A DNA stretch of 13,781 nt from Hymenopellis radicata (lineage: Eukaryota > Basidiomycota > Agaricomycetes > Agaricales > Physalacriaceae), in contig JADNRX010001136.1 in the NCBI GenBank assembly GCA_015501595.1, positions 1-13,781 on the forward strand. Direction: 5' to 3'. Below the pieces are notes generated by a model. It worked only from the letters and a program-made list of their open reading frames with translations. It did no database searches and was not told the DNA's origin. Position numbers and translations under genes: made by a program. Numbering within the stretch: the stretch's first letter is position 1; the number at the start of each line of letters is the position of its first letter. Below are positions 8,296-13,781 of the stretch, piece by piece.

Positions 8296-8976
8296 CGACG
8301 ACCAGGTCGTCCCAGAATATATCTCACAGAGGAGGACAAGCTCGACGCTGACCGGGCTAAACGCATGCACTGGTATGCTAAACCTGAGTGCGTCGACTGA
8401 ATCCTTTCCCTCATGGCTACCCACTGATGCCGTTGCAGAAACCGTGCTCGCCAGCTAGCCGCCATGCAAAAGCGGTACGACAAGAAAGCAGCCAAAGAGG
8501 GCAAGAAACGTCGTGCGCAGGGCCCCAGAGAACCCGAGCCAGCCAAGTGCGTAGCTTTCCTCCATTCAGACGGTAATGTTTACAATTGGATCAGGCTCTT
8601 CGATGAGCTCCTTTGCAAACGTCTTCTTCGTCGCGCCCGCGAGATGGACGCTTCCCGGCGCATCGCTATGGATTCCCCCATTCAATTCGCCCGCGAAACA
8701 GTCCGCATGTACGAGGGGAAAACACACGAGGGTGGGTGTACATATGTCTTGGCGTTGGAGGAACATTATCGCGGACAGTTGGAAGCCGTCAACGAGATGG
8801 CAGTCAAGCTCAAGAGTGAAGCGGGCGAGGCCAGCTCGTACTTCCACGATTGCCGCGAGATTGTCGAGAGGTTTAAAGTTGTCCACGACTACCTCGTCGA
8901 CATCTGGTTCTATGTTGAACGTTATATGCTCCAGACCGCCAAAAAGCAGCGCCGCCTGCTATACCAACAAGCATAG

Positions 8977-9332
8977 AGCTTCGCCTTCATTCATGTTATC
9001 GTGTACTCGATGAAATCCATGGCTCCGTTGCATCCTTCCGCTCTCTTGTTGGTGACCGAGAACCGTGCCTGCGAATCACGACATGTCAAAATCTCTTCGT
9101 ATGCTTTCTCTCATTATTTTTTCAGCATCCTATATCTTGACTTGTCTCTAACCTATTCCTTTACAGTCGCATTTTCGCTCTGTATCACTATCGTCGCCGC
9201 CATCATAGCCATCGCCATTGCCATCGCCGCCTTCTTAACAATCTCCTGCCGCCACGTAATAAATTGCGCTTCTTCACCCTTTCCCTTAATAGGTGAACGG
9301 TGGCTTGAAATTTTAAAAGGCCCTACTGCTAT
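8977..9332. other. Gap between the AT-hook gene and the next gene
   Basis: No gene is supported. A GCC/ATC-rich microsatellite-like stretch (about 9190-9235) creates a hydrophobic open frame that I regard as spurious. The rest is presumably the 3' flank of one gene and the promoter of the next. Confidence 0.5.
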
Positions 9333-10544
9333 ATGGACCTCGCTGCCGGCGTATCTGCAGCTCTGCCGGTCGACGATTTGGCAGCTGAGTTGCAATACTA
9401 TCGGATTCACCCGTCTACAAAAGGTGCGTCCTGCTTGTTCTGCCTTCCCATCCTGCTCTTATCCACAGCATACAGCATTCCAGCTCGTTCTACCTTGCCG
9501 CCGCCATTATTATGAAGCTCCAGTCATACTTCGCGCCTCCGCCATTGCCTAAGGTATGTATTCCCTCATAGTCGCGTCGTGTTCCTTACTCACTGAACGC
9601 GTCGTAGGGCTTTACGCGCGACGAGGCACCCTTCCTCATGAAATGGGCGCGCGCCTTCTCTCGTGTTCTCTTTTTTGGCGGTAACCTTGTCGACTTCCGT
9701 GATCGCCTTCACACCGAATACCTCGTCGAGTTTCGCATGCCACAAGAGGCCGGCGAGCCAGACGACCAATATCGAAAACGCGTCCGACGTCGCCTTGCGG
9801 TATGTCAAACAGCACTCAACTTTGTATAGCTCATCTTATTGGTTTATAGTTCCTTCTGCGCGGTATTACCTGGGGCATGCGCGTTTTATCCCTCACCAGG
9901 ATAGAGAGTGGTCTCTACCGTCAACGGGACCCTCTGAGCATTCATACGGTCATGCCTCCGAACGGCCCTCGCCCTCGTCCCAGACCCATTGGCGGCAAAC
10001 ACGGCCAAGTGGTCCGGCCGTTCGATCCAATTCCTCGTGTTTGCAAGCGTAAGCCTGCTCCTACCCCGACTGCGCTAGAGCCGTCTCTGTCTCCACCCCC
10101 AACCCAAGGAGCTTCTGCAGCGGAGCAGAACTCACCTCCTCCTGCTCCGAACGCGCCTACTCTGCTCCGAACGCGCCAGCGCTCCCATCCTCGGCGCCAC
10201 AGGGTGGTCCTTCCACCGCGCTTGATCGTTGGCTAGCAGAGCGTGATACGCCAGAGTTTCGGGCGGGACGCGTCAAATTTCGTGCCCGAATGCGCAAGGA
10301 ATATCAAGCGGCACGTCAGGCTGCCGAGGCTTCTTGTCAGGCTTCTTGTCAGGCTTCTTCGACGGCGTCTGCATCGTCGTCGTCGTCAGCGTCCTTGACG
10401 TCGTCGTCCCCTATGGATGAGGATGATGATACCACGGTTGTAGGGTCCTCGCCGACCAAGAGCGATAAGGGGAAGGAGAGAGAGAGATCGGAATCGCCCG
10501 GCCCATGGGTCCCAACTGCCATCTGTAGATGTTTTCTTTACTGA
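9333..10544 (+). pseudogene. Multi-exon uncharacterised gene broken by a 20-bp duplication
   Basis: Well-supported exons are 9512-9553 (MKLQSYFAPPPLPK), 9608-9799 and 9850 onward, joined in phase 0 by introns 9554-9607 and 9800-9849. A possible 5' exon, 9333-9423 (MDLAAGVSAALPVDDLAAEL...), ends at a GTGCGT donor, but its phase does not match the next exon, so the start is uncertain. The N-terminal part is helical with several aromatic residues (KWARAFSRVLFFGGNLVDF). The C-terminal part is rich in Pro, Arg, Ser and Ala with a low-complexity Ser tract. At 10142-10177 a 20-bp unit is duplicated, shifting the frame so that translation stops at 10234-10236. Ignoring one unit, the frame continues to 10544 with a charged block (LDRWLAERDTPEFRAGRVKF) and a Ser/Asp-rich tail. 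I do not recognise the family. Confidence 0.6.
10142..10177 (+). repeat. 20-bp tandem duplication causing a frameshift
   Basis: CTGCTCCGAACGCGCC occurs at 10142-10157 and again at 10162-10177, so the repeat period is 20 bases. Because 20 is not a multiple of three it moves the host frame. Leaving out one unit puts the upstream frame in line with the long downstream frame that ends at 10544. Confidence 0.85.
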
Positions 10545-10636
10545 TCTTATTTACTGATCTTACTCCTGCTATATCTTGATACTTTATCTTGTAATGCCGT
10601 CGATAGCATGGCCAGCTTTTATTTAAAAATGTTACA

Positions 10637-11163
10637 TCATTTGTATTCATGAATCGGGCCAATTTCGGGGGTACGTCGGCCAGGCTGGAGCCGGCTCACT
10701 GCCTCAATAGCCCATGCTGGGGTCCACCAGCAGACGGTCCACTCGTCCGACGTCTCTTCCAAAGATGCGTGCAATAAGTCCGCGATAGCCCCCTCCACGG
10801 AGTCACCAACGCGAACATCGAGTCGTCGTGTCAATTCTGACCGCAGCAACTGTCGGAATGTTAGCATCTTTATCGGGTCTCTGTAGTCAACGCACTGCTT
10901 TGATGGGGACATTCATAGTCCACGGCAGAATCTCCTGGCGCTGGATGTCGCTGTAGAGATCTTCGAGCCATGCATCAAATGCGCCGGCGTCGATGGCGGC
11001 ATAATCTGAGATGCTTTTTTGCACCATGCGGGATTGATTCGGTGATAGAACATAGGCCATCTGCGAGACTGTTAGCTCCGCGAAGAATTTCCAATGCAGG
11101 GCTTACGACGTGTTTATCTTGATGTATGACGAGTGTCAACTCTAAAATACTTTGATCGCGGTG
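10637..11163 (-). CDS. Small intron-containing minus-strand gene, uncharacterised
   Basis: Reading the minus strand, exons are up to 11163 to 11107 (5' limit uncertain), 11060-10896 and 10849-10637. The two introns are 46 nt each (GTAAGC...GCAG at 11106-11061 with GCTAAC branch; GTGCGT...ACAG at 10895-10850 with TGCTAAC branch). All joins keep frame. The product is about 125 residues from the ATG at 11060 (MAYVLSPNQSRMVQKSISDY...), with an acidic/hydrophobic helical first half and a Trp-rich end (DEWTVCWWTPAWAIEAV). The frame also runs through a coding-like upstream exon (SILELTLVIHQDKHV) back to a stop at 11164-11166. Either the gene is 5' truncated or a first exon is missing. Family not recognised. 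It is divergent from the cysteine-rich gene that starts at 11234. Confidence 0.6.
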
Positions 11164-11171
11164 TCAATAAG

Positions 11172-11197
11172 AGTTTGGCGTTAAGCCGGATGCCAAA
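11172..11197. promoter_or_regulatory. Inverted repeat in divergent intergenic region
   Basis: GTTTGGC and GCCAAAC arms separated by 12 bases lie between the minus-strand gene and the ATG at 11234. The site could be a shared operator or just a hairpin; no factor can be named. Confidence 0.35.
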
Positions 11198-11233
11198 CAC
11201 GGTCCTTGCCCTCTACCACCACCGCCCACCATC

Positions 11234-11595
11234 ATGCCGTCGAAAAAATCATCTCAAAAGACCGTGCCTTCGAAGGTGTCCTCCACATACATGTAAGTGT
11301 CTTCTTTGAACACATCTAGATGTTTTCTTAGGCTGCCGTAGGTCCCTGGATGCCAATTTCAGGCTTAAACGCGCCTGTAAAAAGATGCTCGACGCCAACG
11401 CTGCAGTCAATCCTACGAACCCTGGACATCGGTACGTTCTTTTTCTTGTCGGGTTACTTATCTCACGCTAACTCCATTCATTACAGCGATTTGAATGAAG
11501 ACGAGGTACAGACTTGTACCACATATGGAACTTGTGCCTCTCGCGGGCGTGTCTGTGATTCAATTTGCTGTATTTTCTGCCATCCCGCCATGTAG
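11234..11595 (+). CDS. Small cysteine-rich protein, uncharacterised
   Basis: Exons 11234-11292, 11363-11431 and 11487-11595 join with matching phases (both junctions phase 2) through GT-AG introns of 70 and 55 nt, giving 78 residues. The N-terminus is Lys/Ser-rich (MPSKKSSQKTVPSKVSS), then KRACKKMLDANAAVNP. The C-terminal 30 residues carry seven cysteines in the order C-x5-C-x6-C-x3-C-C-x2-C-H, suited to metal binding or disulphides. There is no signal peptide, which argues against a secreted effector and favours a cytoplasmic or nuclear metal-binding peptide. I do not recognise a family. The exon structure is strong evidence that it is a real gene, since no exon alone would attract attention. 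Confidence 0.6.
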
Positions 11596-11698
11596 CAAAG
11601 CTGTAGTCGTACAATGAATTTTGCGTTGCTAGAATCGTCTGGAATTTATGGGTTCCATTTTGGGCTTGCCTGTTGATACAAGCAAGTCTAAATAACAC

Positions 11699-11714
11699 GT
11701 CAACACTTGTTGAC
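11699..11714. promoter_or_regulatory. 16-bp near-palindrome upstream of KDZ gene
   Basis: GTCAACACTTGTTGAC (7-bp arms around CT) lies 69 bases before the transposase ATG at 11783. Its position suits a promoter element or autoregulatory binding site. No known motif is assigned. Confidence 0.4.
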
Positions 11715-11782
11715 CACCAACACGCGACGTTGCTGTTAGTCCTCTCTTCCTTCTCGCCTCTTCTCCTTTTTTCGTTCACTCC

Positions 11783-13781
11783 ATGGTGGGCGTCAAACGG
11801 CGTCTCCGTGCCGTCCGCGCTGACGATTCAGAGGACGAGGACAGTCTCGATGTCTGCCATGCCCGCACTCTCAATATTTCCAGGGATGGGCGCCGTAGGG
11901 TCACGTCCTCGGTTTCTGCTTGTGCTAAAGTAGAAACTGTTGGCGTCAACGTGGCCCAGTGGGTTCCGCCGCTGCCCGCTCCCCATAATCCTAACGCACC
12001 GCCGCGCCGATATGCCAATTCGGTATGCATTTTTTTCAAACATCTTCTAAAGACGTTCTAACACGAGCTAGGATTCGAATATGCTCCATTGGGTTGCGGA
12101 TGGTCGCCCACAGGAATTTCTGGAGGAGCTCGTTCGTCACGAAGGACCTGGAACTGTGGGTCCAACATCGTGTATATCGTGTCATGATTCACGGCTGGCT
12201 GTTTCGACCGCCGCGAATGAAGGGATCTTTCGTTGTGAGGAGTGCTGGGGTGTAGGCAGTGAATGTCTGGATTGCTTGTTGCGGGGGCATCGGCGCAACC
12301 CTCTGCACAAAATTCTGGTACGTCAAGTTTGCCAATCGCGTTACTTGAGTCTGACCTGACTTTTCCTCTTCAGCGGTGGACCGGCGACTTCTACGTGAAG
12401 GTTACATTGTTCTCTCTCGGACTCCGGATGCAACTCGGTCATCGAGCGTATCTGCCGTGTCATAATCCCATCCCCGCGACCAAGGATTTCACCGTCATGC
12501 ATACCAACGGCTTGTTTAAGGCTGCGGCGGACTGGTGCGGATGCGAGACGCGTACTCCTCGCCGTATCCAGCTTCTTCACTCCGAACTTTACCCTGCTAC
12601 GACAAGAAATCCGAAGACAGCCGCGACGTTCCGTCTCCTCGAGGAACATGAGATGCTAACTGCCTCAGGCAAGCTCTCTCCGTACGAACACTACCAAGCC
12701 CTTGAGCGCTTGACGGATAACACGGGCATCGAGCTTCCCAAGGTATGTTCATTGCTCTTATTTTTTCTTCGACGCTGAATGGTCTCTAGCGGCGGTACAA
12801 ATCTTTCTTACGCATCACTCGACAATTCGGTAGTCTCAAGATGATGAAACGAGCGGGCCGTGGATCTGTCCAAGACGGTCATGCCACGACGAAGTCCGGC
12901 GAACTGGCAATACCGTGTCCTGCGTGTCCGCGAGTGGGCGTGAATCTTCCGCCAAATTGGAAATCGTCCGCGCCTGATGAACGGTGAGTCTCAATATTCA
13001 TAGCTAACCCCGATACTAATAAATTGCCATAGCTTCCTGTATCGTCCAATTTTCTCGCTAGACGCCAACTTCCGCCTGAAGAACCTTCGACGGCCGAAGA
13101 GTCACGACCCAGGTTTGCACACCGGCCTCGCCTATTTCGTCGAACGTGATCCTTATCTGGAGTACATTGCGAAACACCCTGGTCAAAAGGATGTGAGTAA
13201 CTTTGGGCTGGTTCTTAAATCAATTCTGATTATTTTCAGATCAGTTCCTGTTCTGGTTTCAAGACTCTGGCCACGGCCGAAACGAAGAGCTCTGCTGGAC
13301 TACGTTCCACCGGAGTTGGCATGTGCACCTGCGCCCGACACGAGATAATCTTCCCTAATGGAATCGGCGATCTGCAGCTAGGCGAAAAGTTTGTGTTCTT
13401 CTTGTTTGTGTTCTGTGCTAAAGCTAATATGAATAACAGATGGTGCAACATGGACTATATTGCCTTTTCCGCGATTCGATGGCATCACGATTTTGATGAG
13501 ATATTCTTTTGCTACGACATCGCGTGCCAATGGTGTATCCATCTGCGTACCAGATCGAAGGACCTTCCCGAATACCTCCAGCTCCCCGACGAGATACGTC
13601 TCGACTTTGCGGTGCCCAAATGCCACTGTCGCGGCCATAAGCTGTCCTGTCAGTGCCAATTTAGCATGAATGTGCAAGTTGGCGCTGGGCGGACAGATGG
13701 GGAGGGCATCGAACGTACCTGGAGCGGCCTGAATAACTCGGCGGCCAGCACGAAGGAGATGCTGCCTGGTGGGCGGGCAGA
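11783..13781 (+). CDS. KDZ transposase with CxC2-like cysteine cluster (3' end outside window)
   Basis: Seven exons are visible: 11783-12022, 12072-12317, 12374-12742, 12790-12983, 13033-13192, 13240-13388 and 13440 to the window end. The GT-AG introns are 47-56 nt and every junction keeps frame, giving about 566 residues so far. Residues 114-159 hold the CxC2-like cluster: C114, C117, C135, C138, C145, C148, H153, H159. It is followed by the family's LGLRMQLGH stretch and a CPACPR motif before the transposase core. The RNase H-like transposase core shows SLDANFRLK (D360), CYDIACQW (D479), the CHCRGH region (513-518) and GEGIERTW (E540/E543), the acidic positions I take as catalytic candidates. 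KDZ elements are a DNA transposon class expanded in Agaricomycetes. No stop or frameshift occurs in the visible part, so it may be active. Family members are usually near 1000 residues, so nearly half lies beyond the window. Confidence 0.92.

Larger units (their letters stand above)
7245..8976 (+). pseudogene. AT-hook protein gene interrupted by a hAT-type element
   Basis: Coding pieces are 7245-7277 (11 codons, MADDSDDTPIK), then 8296-8387 and 8439-8976, with a 51-nt GTGCGT...GCAG intron at 8388-8438. Skipping the insertion and one copy of its 8-bp duplication gives a continuous frame of 220 residues. Residues 12-18 (RRPGRPR) are an AT-hook core, a minor-groove DNA-binding motif. A Lys/Arg-rich helical stretch follows, then a helical C-terminal domain ending KKQRRLLYQQA. 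As it stands, the element puts a TAG directly after codon 11, so only a short peptide can be made from this ATG. A start at the internal ATG at 8464 would lose the AT-hook. The downstream exons are undamaged, so the insertion looks recent. Function is unknown; nuclear DNA binding is inferred from the AT-hook alone. Confidence 0.75.

Noticed and set aside
7596..8546. Long frames inside the hAT-type element as a possible transposase or captured gene
   Set aside because: They are low-complexity translations (runs of Leu, Ser, Gln) with no catalytic or zinc-finger motifs, and they cross the TIR arms.
9001..9552. 183-codon plus-strand frame with a hydrophobic stretch, resembling a membrane protein
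   Set aside because: It runs through a GCC/ATC microsatellite and reads the probable exon at 9333 in the wrong frame; composition is not protein-like overall.
1..13781. Bacterial or phage features such as operons, CRISPR arrays or ribosome binding sites
   Set aside because: Spliceosomal introns and basidiomycete-type genes rule out a prokaryotic reading; no regularly spaced repeat array exists.

Overview
The window looks like nuclear DNA of an Agaricomycete (mushroom-forming basidiomycete). Most coding regions are broken by short GT-AG introns of about 46-70 nt. There is an F-box-like gene of the type expanded in these fungi. The right end holds a KDZ (Kyakuja-Dileera-Zisupton) transposase with its N-terminal CxC2-like cysteine cluster. 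Base composition is mixed, with no operons or Shine-Dalgarno sites. All family names come from reading translations by eye; no database search was possible.

Layout: (1) 1-861 is a gene-poor leader ending in a TATA box at 741. (2) 862-2004 is an F-box-like gene with an acidic repeat tract and an odd C-terminus. (3) 2005-3047 is intergenic, with an AT-rich core, diverged GC-rich direct repeats and, on the minus strand, a tRNA-like pol III unit (2811-2892). (4) 3048-5566 is a six-exon plus-strand gene for a large nuclear-looking protein; its 256-nt intron contains four consecutive hairpins. (5) 5567-7244 holds no convincing gene. It carries a Tc1/mariner-type MITE (5991-6222, TA flanks, 26-bp TIRs) between two copies of a 70-bp imperfect palindrome. 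(6) 7245-8976 is a small AT-hook gene split after its 11th codon by a 1010-bp non-autonomous hAT-type element (7278-8287), with a perfect 8-bp target duplication and 19-bp TIRs. (7) 9333/9512-10544 is a multi-exon gene broken by a 20-bp tandem duplication. (8) A small intron-containing minus-strand gene (10637 to about 11163) diverges from a small cysteine-rich plus-strand gene (11234-11595). (9) 11783 to the window end is the KDZ transposase, with seven exons visible and the 3' end outside the window.

The run from 3048 to the end is a row of mostly co-oriented unfamiliar genes leading to a KDZ transposase, in sequence repeatedly hit by smaller transposons. My main hypothesis is a multi-gene KDZ-associated cassette: transposase plus a DNA-binding AT-hook protein, a large basic/proline-rich protein and small accessory proteins. 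It may be part of a large composite element and is now partly decaying. Evidence of decay is the hAT insertion, the 20-bp frameshift and an unresolvable reading-frame break in the first gene. The transposase itself reads open across every exon in the window. No outer ends of such a large element were found, so the cassette idea remains inference.
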